From assembly GCA_003611745.1 (NCBI GenBank), contig RAYF01000029.1, positions 16,521-80,520 on the forward strand: a DNA stretch of 64,000 nucleotides, in the 5' to 3' direction. Position numbers and translations under genes: made by a program. The notes under the pieces were generated by a model. That model was not told where the DNA came from. It made no database searches and was given only the letters and a program-made list of their open reading frames with translations. The DNA comes from a bacterium D16-36 (GTDB lineage: Bacteria > Bacillota > Clostridia > Lachnospirales > Lachnospiraceae). Below are positions 43,787 to 51,721 of this stretch, piece by piece (within the stretch, counting starts at the first letter, position 1; every line of letters starts with the position of its first letter).

Positions 43787-43817
43787 GGGGGCTGTAGATT
43801 GCAGCCCCTTTTCTTTC
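43787..43817 (+). terminator. Terminator after rpmA
   Basis: GGGGCTG (43788-43794) with CAGCCCC (43802-43808) followed by TTTTCTTTC. Just upstream is a 14-base palindrome ACCGCATATGCGGT (about 43762-43775). obgE begins about 20 bases after the T run, so partial read-through is likely. Confidence 0.75.
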
Positions 43818-43836
43818 AGAGAAAGCAGGTGGATAG

Positions 43837-45126
43837 ATGTTTGCAGACAGAGCAGAAATCTACATTCGTTCCGGAAATGGCGGCGATGGGCATGTCAGTT
43901 TCCGCAGGGAACTTTATGTAGCGGCAGGCGGTCCGGACGGCGGTGACGGCGGGCACGGCGGGGATTTGATATTTGAAGTGGATAAGGGAATCAATACACT
44001 GAATGATTTCCGCCATGTCCGGAAATATTGTGCAGGGGACGGCCAGCCTGGCGGCCGCAGGCGGTGCCATGGCGCCCGTGGTGCTGATTTGGTGGTAAAA
44101 GTGCCTGAGGGGACGGTTGTCAGGGAAAAGGAATCTGGCAAAGTCATTGTTGACATGTCACATGGGTGTACCCGCGAGGTTATTTTAAAGGGCGGGCGCG
44201 GCGGCAAGGGTAATATGAATTATGCGACGCCGACGATGCAGGTGCCGAAATATGCGCAGCCGGGAAAGCCCGGCAGGGAGCTGAATGTGGTTCTGGAGCT
44301 GAAAACGATTGCAGATGTCGGCCTGGTGGGATTTCCAAATGTCGGGAAATCTACATTCCTTTCCAGAGTCAGCAATGCAAAGCCCAAAATAGCAAATTAT
44401 CATTTTACCACCCTGCAGCCGATTTTGGGCGTAGTAGACTTGGAGGGGGCGGACGGTTTTGTGATTGCAGATATCCCGGGGCTGATTGAGGGGGCTTCGG
44501 ATGGTATCGGGCTGGGCCATGAGTTCCTGAGGCATATAGAGAGAACTAAAATATTTATTCATATGGTGGACGCCGCTTCCACGGAGGGAAGGGACCCGTT
44601 GAATGATATCCGGGTAATCAATGAGGAGCTGCGCAGGTATAATGAGGAGCTTTTAAAACGCCCTCAGGTGATTGCCGCCAATAAGACAGATGTTTTTTAC
44701 GGTACGGAGGAGGAGACGGTGATTACCCTTTTGCGGGAGGAATTTGAGCCGCAGAATATTCCTGTCTTTCCGATTTCTGCAGTTAGTGGGAAAGGCGTGA
44801 AGGAGCTTTTGTATTATGTGCGGAAGCAGTTAGATTCCTTGAATGAGGAGCCGACTGTCTTTGAGCGGGAATATGAACTGGAGCAGATGTCGGTTCCGGA
44901 TGAGCCGTACACAGTATCTTATGATCAGAAGGAGAAGGTATATGTGGTGGAGGGGCCGCGTATTGAGCGTATGCTCGGTTATACGAATCTGGATTCGGAG
45001 AAAGGGTTCCAGTTTTTCCAGAAATTCCTGCATGACGGCGGCATTCTGGAGGAACTGGAGGCAATGGGGATTGAAGAAGGCGATACAGTGCGGATGTATG
45101 AACTGCAGTTTGATTATTATAAATAA
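43837..45126 (+). CDS. obgE: Ribosome-assembly GTPase ObgE/CgtA
   Basis: Obg binds the 50S precursor and responds to (p)ppGpp; in Bacillus it is needed for sporulation onset. The 429-residue product has the Gly-rich Obg fold (1-158, RSGNGGDGHVSFRRE, GGPDGGDGGHGG), G domain motifs GFPNVGKS at 165-172, DIPGLIEGA and ANKTDV, and a C-terminal OCT domain (about 355-429). The SD GCAGGTGG precedes the ATG. Confidence 0.98.
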   Translation: MFADRAEIYIRSGNGGDGHVSFRRELYVAAGGPDGGDGGHGGDLIFEVDKGINTLNDFRHVRKYCAGDGQPGGRRRCHGARGADLVVKVPEGTVVREKESGKVIVDMSHGCTREVILKGGRGGKGNMNYATPTMQVPKYAQPGKPGRELNVVLELKTIADVGLVGFPNVGKSTFLSRVSNAKPKIANYHFTTLQPILGVVDLEGADGFVIADIPGLIEGASDGIGLGHEFLRHIERTKIFIHMVDAASTEGRDPLNDIRVINEELRRYNEELLKRPQVIAANKTDVFYGTEEETVITLLREEFEPQNIPVFPISAVSGKGVKELLYYVRKQLDSLNEEPTVFEREYELEQMSVPDEPYTVSYDQKEKVYVVEGPRIERMLGYTNLDSEKGFQFFQKFLHDGGILEELEAMGIEEGDTVRMYELQFDYYK

Positions 45127-45146
45127 GGAATTAGAGATAGAGGAAT

Positions 45147-45755
45147 ATGAAAGAGATTATCTTAGAGGGCGTGATATGCGCCGTGGCGGCCGGAGTGCTG
45201 ATGATTCTCCATGAGCTGGCAAAAGCAATGGTGTATATGGGGATTCAGAGGCATCTCGGAAGTAAAAGAAGATATTCCCACAGTATCTGGGAGGTCCACC
45301 GTTATCTGGACCCGGTGGGAATCATTCTTTCCATTACCAGCAGCGTAACATTTTCCAGGCCATTTATGTTTCGGATCCAGAGCAAAAAGGTAAACCGGAT
45401 TCTGGGGATTACTGGTTTTGCGGTGCTTCTGCTCTGTTTCTGCGGCAGCATGGCGGCACTCAAGTTACATATTCTGGGGGTGTCCGGCATGACGACTCTG
45501 GAGGGGCATGGACTGTTTCCAAAGCTGGTAACCCTGTTTATCCAGTATACTGCCATATTAAGTCTGGGGATGTTAGCTGCTAATCTGTTCCCTATTTCTA
45601 TTTTTGATATGGGGCTGGTGATTGCTGGGATTTCTTCCCGGAAGTATCTTAGCATAATTAAAATGGATGGGATTATCAAGTTGATTTTTGTAGGCACTTT
45701 GTTTATGGATTTGATTCATTATGGCTGTTTCCGCCTGATTATGCTGCTGCTCTAG
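45147..45755 (+). CDS. Degenerate M50 (site-2 protease-like) membrane protein
   Basis: The 202-residue product has about five hydrophobic helices. Helix 1 carries HELAKA (His22-Glu23) where active M50 proteases have HExxH. The segment RYLDPVGIIL, which corresponds to the conserved LDP-G motif, is present, as is a later NLFPISIFDMGLVIAG resembling the NxxPxxxxDGG helix. Because the second zinc-binding His is replaced by Lys26, it is probably not an active protease. It sits between obgE and scpA and is expressed with them by spacing. Function unknown. Confidence 0.7.
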   Translation: MKEIILEGVICAVAAGVLMILHELAKAMVYMGIQRHLGSKRRYSHSIWEVHRYLDPVGIILSITSSVTFSRPFMFRIQSKKVNRILGITGFAVLLLCFCGSMAALKLHILGVSGMTTLEGHGLFPKLVTLFIQYTAILSLGMLAANLFPISIFDMGLVIAGISSRKYLSIIKMDGIIKLIFVGTLFMDLIHYGCFRLIMLLL

Positions 45756-45777
45756 AGAATGTATGAAAATTAATTAC

Positions 45778-45809
45778 CTTAGGAACTGTTCCAAAATATT
45801 GTTCCTAAG
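45778..45809 (+). repeat. Short inverted repeat in the scpA leader
   Basis: CTTAGGAAC (45778-45786) and GTTCCTAAG (45801-45809), 9-bp perfect arms and a 14-base loop, directly before the scpA SD. The left part CTTAGGAACTGTTCCAAAA nearly repeats at 59615 (CTTAGGAACTGTCCAAAA). Confidence 0.6.
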
Positions 45810-45825
45810 AAAACGGGGGATGGAC

Positions 45826-46584
45826 ATGAGTATTTCGGTAAAGCTGGAGGCTTTTGACGGGCCTCTGGATCTGCTTCTGCATTTAATAGAGAAAAATAAA
45901 ATTGATATATTTGATATTCCGATTGTCGAGATTACCAGACAGTATATGGAGATTATCTCCCAGATGGAAACAAAGGATATGGATATTATGAGTGATTTCC
46001 TTTTGATGGCGGCAACGCTCTTGCGCATTAAGTCTAAAATGCTGCTTCCTGCGGAGGTTAACGAGGAAGGGGAGGAGGAAGACCCGCGTGCAGAGCTGGT
46101 GGAGCGCCTGCTGGAATACAAAACATATAAGTATGCTTCCTATGAGCTGAAGGACCTGCAGGTGGACGCCGCGAGGCTTTTATATAAGGAACCGACCATT
46201 CCGGATGAAATTGCGGACTACCATGAGGAAGTGGATATTGCGGAACTGTTAGGGGATGTGACGTTAGCGAAGCTGCAGAATATTTTCCGGAGTGTTATGA
46301 AAAAGCAGATTGATAAGATTGACCCGATCCGCAGCAAATTCGGCAGGATTGAGAAGGAGCAGATAAGCCTTCCGGAACGTATGGCATATATTGAGGAATA
46401 TGCGAGGGAGCACCATCGTTTTAATTTCCGGAGGCTGCTTGAGGAGCAGGCGGATAAAATGATGGTGATTGTCAGTTTTTTAGGGATTTTGGAGCTGATG
46501 AAGGTGGGAAGGCTAAAGATTGTGCAGGAAAATATTTTTGATGATATCTGGGTTACCTATGCGGAGCAGCCGCAGACTGCATAG
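45826..46584 (+). CDS. scpA: Segregation and condensation protein ScpA
   Basis: Kleisin subunit of the SMC condensin complex, needed for chromosome segregation. The 252-residue product begins MSISVKLEAFDGPLDLLLHL and has the helical N-domain (LLMAATLLRIKSKMLLP), an acidic middle, and a C-terminal winged helix (MMVIVSFLGILELMKVGRL). ATG at 45826 gives the family N-terminus at a suitable distance from GGGGG; an upstream frame crosses the inverted repeat. Confidence 0.96.
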   Translation: MSISVKLEAFDGPLDLLLHLIEKNKIDIFDIPIVEITRQYMEIISQMETKDMDIMSDFLLMAATLLRIKSKMLLPAEVNEEGEEEDPRAELVERLLEYKTYKYASYELKDLQVDAARLLYKEPTIPDEIADYHEEVDIAELLGDVTLAKLQNIFRSVMKKQIDKIDPIRSKFGRIEKEQISLPERMAYIEEYAREHHRFNFRRLLEEQADKMMVIVSFLGILELMKVGRLKIVQENIFDDIWVTYAEQPQTA

Positions 46585-46609
46585 TATGATATGAAAAATG
46601 GAGGAGAGT

Positions 46610-47179
46610 ATGAAATTATCAGAGTTAGAGGCTGTAATTGAGGCAATTCTCTTTACAATGGGGGAGGCTGTCGAGCTTGACCGACTGGCAGCGGCTGCCG
46701 GGCAGGATGAGGATACCTGCCGCCGCGTCATCCGCAATATGATGGACAAGTATGCCGGGGAGGACAGGGGAATCCAAGTGATTGAGCTTGACGGCGCATT
46801 CCAGATGTGTACAAAGCCGTCTATGTATGAATCTATTGTTAAGATAGCGCATGTACCGAAGAAGCATGTTCTGACAGATGTACTCTTAGAGACCCTTTCG
46901 ATTATCGCTTATAAGCAGCCGATTACAAAATTGGAGATTGAGCATATCCGTGGCGTGAAATCAGACCACCCGGTGAATAAATTGGTAGAGTACAACCTAG
47001 TCTGTGAGGCTGGGAGGTTAGATGCGCCGGGGAGGCCGATTCTGTTTGCCACGACAGAGGAATTTTTGCGCAGCTTTGGCATAGAGTCCCTGGAAGACCT
47101 GCCAGTCATTAATCCGGAGAAGATAGAGGACTTCAAGCTGGAGGCGGAAGAGGAAGTGCAGCTTGAATTGGATATATAG
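46610..47179 (+). CDS. scpB: Segregation and condensation protein ScpB
   Basis: Winged-helix partner of ScpA in the SMC complex. The 189-residue product contains LEAVIEAILFTMGEAVELDR, the second winged helix with ETLSIIAYKQPITKLEIEHI and RGVKSDHPVNKLVEYNLV, and an acidic tail. GGAGGAG precedes the ATG at 46610. The scpA-scpB pair is 25 bp apart. Confidence 0.97.
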   Translation: MKLSELEAVIEAILFTMGEAVELDRLAAAAGQDEDTCRRVIRNMMDKYAGEDRGIQVIELDGAFQMCTKPSMYESIVKIAHVPKKHVLTDVLLETLSIIAYKQPITKLEIEHIRGVKSDHPVNKLVEYNLVCEAGRLDAPGRPILFATTEEFLRSFGIESLEDLPVINPEKIEDFKLEAEEEVQLELDI

Positions 47180-47221
47180 TGTTATATTATTAATTTGGAA
47201 GAACAGAGGGAGGCGGTAGTT

Positions 47222-47959
47222 ATAAAGAGAGGAATAACAGCAGTTTTGGGCATTGGTGTTGTTATATGTTTATTAGTCGTATTTTTTTATAAAAATGGGA
47301 CTAGTACGGGTGCAAAGAGTGTAACGGGGAAAGAGTTATTTACAGATGAATTTGTTAAATCGGTAGCCAGCATTAATTTTAAGCCATTCAATGAAAGCGG
47401 AGTAATAGCTATTAAGGATAAAGAAAAGGTGGACGAATTTTTTGAAATACTTAGGAATGAAAAATATAACTCCATTGATGAATATGACTGGGTAGAGGGA
47501 CTCTATTCCTTTGATTTTGTCACGAATGATGGTTTAGAGAATATTGGGATAAACGGAAATATAATTGCATTTGAAGGTGGACAGCGCAGGACGGTTTCGG
47601 AAAATAATCTGATTCAGGGGATTATTAGGGAAACTATTGTAGCAGAGGAGCATGTAGGTAATACGGATTATGCCACTGCTGCTATGCAGGAGAAGAAATA
47701 CTACCCTCCCAGTGATACGAACGGTGTGTGCTATGAATACTTTAAGACAGAAGATGGCAGATGGAGTGTAAATGGAAGAAATTATAATTACAGGTTAGTT
47801 TTAGATGGAAGGCCACCTAATGCTGCCAAAGATATTGAATATGTAGTTTTAACAAATAATAAAGACATTACGTTTGAGGAAGTGAATTGGAGTATAATAA
47901 GCAGTAACAGTAATGATGATTTGGAGCCTGAGGCAGTATGTATTGTTGAAATTAGGTAA
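47222..47959 (+). CDS. Membrane-anchored hypothetical protein, start codon uncertain (ATA?)
   Basis: Not recognised. There is one N-terminal membrane helix (IKRGITAVLGIGVVICLLVV) followed by an extracytoplasmic domain of about 220 residues. The best ribosome binding site, GAGGGAGG at about 47206-47213, is spaced for codon 47222, which is ATA and would give M-KRGITAVLG if it were ATG. The only standard alternative is TTG at 47195 with no SD and a charged lead peptide. Either the start has mutated or an unusual start is used. AT-rich compared with scpAB. Treat expression as uncertain. Confidence 0.55.
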   Translation: MKRGITAVLGIGVVICLLVVFFYKNGTSTGAKSVTGKELFTDEFVKSVASINFKPFNESGVIAIKDKEKVDEFFEILRNEKYNSIDEYDWVEGLYSFDFVTNDGLENIGINGNIIAFEGGQRRTVSENNLIQGIIRETIVAEEHVGNTDYATAAMQEKKYYPPSDTNGVCYEYFKTEDGRWSVNGRNYNYRLVLDGRPPNAAKDIEYVVLTNNKDITFEEVNWSIISSNSNDDLEPEAVCIVEIR

Positions 47960-48063
47960 ATATTGTTATCCGCCCAAATATGCAAGGGGGAGTTTCATTG
48001 TAAGGTTCATTCGTAAGTCTATCAATAATTGCATTTGGAAAATCAGAGAGGAAAGTAATTCGA

Positions 48064-48945
48064 ATGATATTAGAAACAGAACGCCTGATTTTAAGGAGGT
48101 TTACAGAGGAGGATATGGAAGCCCTTTTTCTTATTTTGAAAGATGAAGAAGTGAATAAGTTTCTGCCGTGGTATCCTTTGAAAAATTTGGAAGAAACAAA
48201 GAAATTTTATGAGGAACGGTATGCCTCAAAATATGAACAGCCACAGGCATATGCTTATGCTATCTGTTTGAAAGAAGATAATTTTCCAATTGGTTATATC
48301 AAAGTTGACATGGAAGAACACCATGATTTTGGATACGGATTGCGCAAGGAATTTTGGCATAAGGGGATTGTTGCAGAAGCGGGAAAGGCAGTAGTAGAAC
48401 AAGTAAAAAGAGATGGATTGCCCTATATTACAGCAACGCATGACAAAAATAATCCAAGAAGTGGCAATGTTATGAAAAATACTTTTATAGAACATTCTTT
48501 TATCATCAATAATTTTGTAGTAATGATAGGAAGGCAGATTAAAGATTCTTTATGTCGTGTGTTAGGCGATGGAGTACAATATCAATGGTATGAAAATGAT
48601 GATAAAATTATTATACCAGATGTATCTATAAATTGTAATACACGAGACAGAAAGAATGTTTCTTTAACAGGAATTCCAAGAATGATTATGGAAGTGTTAT
48701 CTAATGCGACTGAAGAATATGATCGCGGTGAAAAAATGGAAATCTATCAAAAAGTAGGGGTTTCTGAATATTGGATAGTAGATTGGAGAAAGAAACAAGT
48801 TGAAATCTATTTGAATGATGGGAAAGAAGATGGAACCACATGTTTTTATTTATATAAAACTGTTATGAAAGAAAATAAGGAAGATTTACAGCTTGTAATG
48901 TTTCCGAATTTGAAAACTGATTTTGATGAATTGTTCAATTTATGA
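48064..48945 (+). CDS. Fused truncated GNAT acetyltransferase and Uma2 nuclease domain
   Basis: Residues 1-137 are a RimJ/RimL-type GNAT domain (MILETERLILRRFTEEDMEA, GYGLRKEFWHKGIVAEAGKA, ATHDKNNPRSGNVMK), stopping before the last strands of the fold. Residues 144-293 are the C-terminal two thirds of an Uma2 domain (HSFIINNFVVMIGRQI, IIPDVSINCNTRD, RMIMEVLSNATEEYDRGEK, VSEYWIVDWRKKQVEIYL), lacking its first strands. The junction is at about 48475-48495. This looks like an in-frame deletion between two neighbouring genes rather than a designed fusion. Activity of either half is doubtful. Confidence 0.8.
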   Translation: MILETERLILRRFTEEDMEALFLILKDEEVNKFLPWYPLKNLEETKKFYEERYASKYEQPQAYAYAICLKEDNFPIGYIKVDMEEHHDFGYGLRKEFWHKGIVAEAGKAVVEQVKRDGLPYITATHDKNNPRSGNVMKNTFIEHSFIINNFVVMIGRQIKDSLCRVLGDGVQYQWYENDDKIIIPDVSINCNTRDRKNVSLTGIPRMIMEVLSNATEEYDRGEKMEIYQKVGVSEYWIVDWRKKQVEIYLNDGKEDGTTCFYLYKTVMKENKEDLQLVMFPNLKTDFDELFNL

Positions 48946-49010
48946 TTTGTTTTCAGAATGATAAATATATTGTAACTGCATTGAATATGTATTAGTTAGA
49001 GTTTTGAAAG

Positions 49011-49044
49011 GACACTATGGAGCTGGTTCTATGGTGTCTTTTTT
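49011..49044 (+). terminator. Terminator after the GNAT-Uma2 gene
   Basis: GACACTAT (49011-49018) against ATGGTGTC (49031-49038), one G-T pair, followed by TTTTTT. Confidence 0.75.
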
Positions 49045-49067
49045 ATATTTGCAAATAGGAAAAATAT

Positions 49068-49105
49068 TAGAGCGTGTTTGAAAATGAATTTTCAAACACG
49101 CTCTA
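49068..49105. repeat. 18-bp perfect palindrome arms, DUF1836 downstream side
   Basis: TAGAGCGTGTTTGAAAAT (49068-49085) and its exact inverse ATTTTCAAACACGCTCTA (49088-49105), separated by GA. It can terminate or stabilise transcripts from either side. A partial copy in direct orientation lies at 49786-49811. Confidence 0.8.
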
Positions 49106-49136
49106 GATTAAGAAAGTTCTTCTTGTGTGGCAGCCA

Positions 49137-49742
49137 TTATTTTTTCTTCTTCGAATCCATTTTATTGTCTATCATATTTTCTATAATAGTCTTTTTTACC
49201 CAGATATCGAAACTCAGCATGCAGATAAATGCGAATTTTGTCAGTATCCGCCGTTTATCTTCGTTGTCGACTTCCTCAAATGTTTCGTTTGATTTTTTGA
49301 GTTTCCGAATGATATCGCGCACTTGGGAATCAATGTTTCCAAGCTGTATCTCAAAAATTTCCTGATAGATGTCGTCTAGGTTCAGACCCTCGTTCTGGCT
49401 GAAAAAATTTGAGGAGATGGGGTCTAGGATGCCCTTGATATCGCTGATGGTAAGGAAGTTTTTAAAATAGTATATAAAAATCAAGAGTATCATATGCTCC
49501 TTGGAATATTTCTTTTTAAAGGAAGGCGGCAAGAGGTCATTTTTGGTGTAGTTGTTAATCATAGTTTTTGTCAGGATCTTGTCGTCTTCAAAGCGCTTGG
49601 AGGAATGCAGGTGCTCATCCATAAATGTAGTAATCTGGTCCATATATAAATCAATTTCCGGTATGTCTTCAGGGGAAATATAGTCAATGCTTTGTATATT
49701 CCGGATTAATTCTATCATTTCACTGGTGTATCTGTCAGCCAT
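49137..49742 (-). CDS. DUF1836 family protein
   Basis: The only convincing minus-strand gene of the window. The 201-residue product shows the DUF1836 pattern: EIDLYMDQITTFMDEHL, KTMINNYTKNDLLPPSFKKK and YSKEHMILLIFIYYFKNFLT. It has an N-terminal MerR-like helix-turn-helix character and a helical C-terminus ending in a Lys run. Members are thought to be DNA-binding regulators in clostridia; targets are unknown. The SD on the minus strand is AAAGGTTG, weak. The gene is flanked by direct copies of ATTTTCAAACAC(G/A)CTCTAG. Confidence 0.83.
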   Translation of the reverse strand: MADRYTSEMIELIRNIQSIDYISPEDIPEIDLYMDQITTFMDEHLHSSKRFEDDKILTKTMINNYTKNDLLPPSFKKKYSKEHMILLIFIYYFKNFLTISDIKGILDPISSNFFSQNEGLNLDDIYQEIFEIQLGNIDSQVRDIIRKLKKSNETFEEVDNEDKRRILTKFAFICMLSFDIWVKKTIIENMIDNKMDSKKKK

Positions 49743-49785
49743 TGTTGTTCAACCTTTCTATTCTTATATGTAATATCCATTACAC

Positions 49786-49811
49786 TGGAGCGATTTTCAA
49801 ACACACTCTAG
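49786..49811. repeat. Partial direct copy of the 49068 palindrome
   Basis: GGAGCG followed by ATTTTCAAACACACTCTAG repeats the right arm of the palindrome at 49068 with one change, while the left arm is reduced to GAGCG. Together the two copies bracket the DUF1836 gene in direct orientation. Confidence 0.65.
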
Positions 49812-49856
49812 TATAACGCAAAAAAAATAAGATAGCAAGTTTTCCGCAGTCTGGCC

Positions 49857-49872
49857 CACGGAAATCAATTTC
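49857..49872 (+). repeat. Isolated end motif of the foldback element family
   Basis: CACGGAAATCAATTTC matches the first 16 bases of the terminal repeat at 41930 and 63809 (one base shorter in the T run). The similarity does not clearly continue, so this may be a remnant or chance. Confidence 0.35.
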
Positions 49873-49924
49873 CTGCATAACGGGTAATTGGAGGAATCTG
49901 ATGTTCACATCGGGTCTTTCCCTG

Positions 49925-49932
49925 CATACAAT
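49925..49932 (+). promoter_or_regulatory. Possible sigma-E -10 box for yqfC-yqfD
   Basis: CATACAAT matches the sporulation sigma-E -10 consensus CATACAMT. yqfC and yqfD belong to the sigma-E regulon in Bacillus. The -35 region 14-16 bases upstream is not a convincing match, and the site is 130 bp from the start codon. Confidence 0.3.
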
Positions 49933-50061
49933 GTTATGGTGAAAGACTGCAGGGTAACTGCAGGAACGCATTATAGTAAACGAAGTAAAACGCAAGCGCT
50001 TTTTTCGTTTACTATAAATATATAGAAAAAGAGAAGAGTAATAATAGAAAAGGGGAATAGT

Positions 50062-50400
50062 GTGAGAGGAAAAAATGTAGTGCGTCCGTCAAAACACAGG
50101 CATTCCAAAAAACCGGATGCCACGCCCTCAACCGGCGAGCCGGTTATAGCGAGCGCAATTTCAAACAAGCTTCGGATATCCGAGGACATTATTGCCCAGG
50201 CCCCGATTGTAATGGGTTATGGGACACACAGGTTCTGTGTGGAGAATTACCGAAATATAATAGAATATACGGAGGAGCTGATTCGGATTCAGACAAAGAC
50301 GGTCAGAATCCATATTGTCGGAAAAAATCTTGTGATTGCCTATTTCCGCGATGACGGCATGTGCGTAATGGGGGATATTTCATCCGTGGAATACCATTAA
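50062..50400 (+). CDS. yqfC: Sporulation protein YqfC
   Basis: A 112-residue member of the YabP/YqfC family, expressed in the mother cell during sporulation in Bacillus. Visible features: the RISEDIIAQAPIVMGYGTHR core, the central VENYRNIIEYTEELIRIQTK segment and the C-terminal GKNLVIAYFRDDGMCVMGDI. The first 35 residues are basic and polar, longer than usual. GTG at 50062 follows AGGGGAA; no better start is seen. Partner yqfD follows after 61 bp. Indicates a spore-forming lineage. Confidence 0.9.
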   Translation: MRGKNVVRPSKHRHSKKPDATPSTGEPVIASAISNKLRISEDIIAQAPIVMGYGTHRFCVENYRNIIEYTEELIRIQTKTVRIHIVGKNLVIAYFRDDGMCVMGDISSVEYH

Positions 50401-50461
50401 TGCAGGCGGAAAATGGAATCTGGCAGGCAGCGCTCCCAGACAGGAAAGGAAACAGGAGTTC

Positions 50462-51721
50462 ATGATACATAGAATATTTGGATGGATTGGCGGTTATCTG
50501 AAAGTCAGGATACAGGGGAACAATGTGGAGCGTTTCGTGAATCTGTGCCGGAACCGGGGGATTATCCTGTGGCAGCTCTATTGGGATGCGGAGAAAAATG
50601 TTTTGTATTTTCGGATTGCGCTCAGGGATTTTTACCGGCTGCGGCCGGTGGCAAGAAAGTGCAAGGTCCACCCCATTGTGGTAAAGCGTTACGGGCTGCC
50701 GTTCCTCATTGATCAGATGGAACGGAGGGCAAGCCTCTGCCTCGGCATACTGCTCTGTTTTGCGATGGTTATTTTTCTGTCCACCAGAATCTGGGGGATA
50801 TCTGTAGAGGGACAGTCTTATCATACCAAGGAAAGCGTTTTGGAATATCTTGATTCCATAGATGTTTATGGGGGGATGCCCGGGACTACATTGGAATGCA
50901 GCCGGCTTGAGGAGCAGATACGCCAGAAATATAATGATGTCGGCTGGTGCTCTGTGGAAAAGAAGGGGAGTAAAATATTTATCCGCCTTAAGGAGGTCCT
51001 GCTTGTCAGCAAGGAGAAAAAGAAAAAGAAGGGCCATCTGGTTGCAGAGGAGGCCGGTGAGGTGGTTTCGATTGTCACCAGAAACGGAACGGCGAAAGTA
51101 AGGGCAAAGGATAAGGTAAAGAAGGGGAAAATCCTTATTTCCGGCGTGGTAAATATCTACGGGGACAATCAGGAACTGGTGGAGAAGGATTTTGTTCATG
51201 CCGAGGGAAGCGTTGTTCTTTCCGTGACAGAGCATTATCAGGACAGACTGGAAAAACGCTATGAAAAAGCTGTCTATACCGGGCGGGAACGAAACGTCCA
51301 TGAGCTGCAGATTGGGGATTCCAAGTTTTTTTATTATAATCCTTTAAAAAATTTGGAAACTTTTGAAAAATATGATATAATCCGTGAAGGTGGGAATTTG
51401 TGCCCTGCCCTGTCACTGCGTTTTCCGGTTTCCCATTCGGTAAAGACATTCCGGGAGATTGTATATAAAAAAGAAATGTACTCTGCAAAAGAGGCCGGGG
51501 AGATCCTTAAGAAACGTTTTGACTATTACCTGCGGCAGAAAAAAGAGGCAGGATATGTTTTAAAGGATCAGGATGTTTCGTTTGAGAATCATAGGGAAGA
51601 CTATCAGTACAAGGGAAATCTTGTCTTTTGGAAGGAACAGGAGACATACCGCACAATCAGTAAAAAGAAAATTGTTTATAAGGAAAAAGAAACAGATGGC
51701 AATAATGGAAACGGTAATTGA
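50462..51721 (+). CDS. yqfD: Sporulation protein YqfD
   Basis: Mother-cell sporulation membrane protein. The 419-residue product has the family start IFGWIGGYLKVRIQGNNVER, one membrane helix at about 93-113, an SVEGQSYHTKESVLEYLDSI segment and an extracytoplasmic beta-rich domain (GEVVSIVTRNGTAKVRAKDK). Its exact activity is unknown. An AGGAG-type SD lies 5-10 bases upstream. Its end overlaps the start of phoH by 26 bp. Confidence 0.9.
   Translation: MIHRIFGWIGGYLKVRIQGNNVERFVNLCRNRGIILWQLYWDAEKNVLYFRIALRDFYRLRPVARKCKVHPIVVKRYGLPFLIDQMERRASLCLGILLCFAMVIFLSTRIWGISVEGQSYHTKESVLEYLDSIDVYGGMPGTTLECSRLEEQIRQKYNDVGWCSVEKKGSKIFIRLKEVLLVSKEKKKKKGHLVAEEAGEVVSIVTRNGTAKVRAKDKVKKGKILISGVVNIYGDNQELVEKDFVHAEGSVVLSVTEHYQDRLEKRYEKAVYTGRERNVHELQIGDSKFFYYNPLKNLETFEKYDIIREGGNLCPALSLRFPVSHSVKTFREIVYKKEMYSAKEAGEILKKRFDYYLRQKKEAGYVLKDQDVSFENHREDYQYKGNLVFWKEQETYRTISKKKIVYKEKETDGNNGNGN

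Larger units (their letters stand above)
49743..50061. other. Non-coding region before yqfC with several short repeats
   Basis: 319 bp. It contains the partial palindrome copy at 49786-49811, a CACGGAAATCAATTTC end motif at 49857-49872 and a possible sigma-E -10 box at 49925-49932. It also holds a 13-bp perfect inverted repeat TATAGTAAACGAA (49972-49984)/TTCGTTTACTATA (50004-50016). No gene is seen. Confidence 0.6.
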
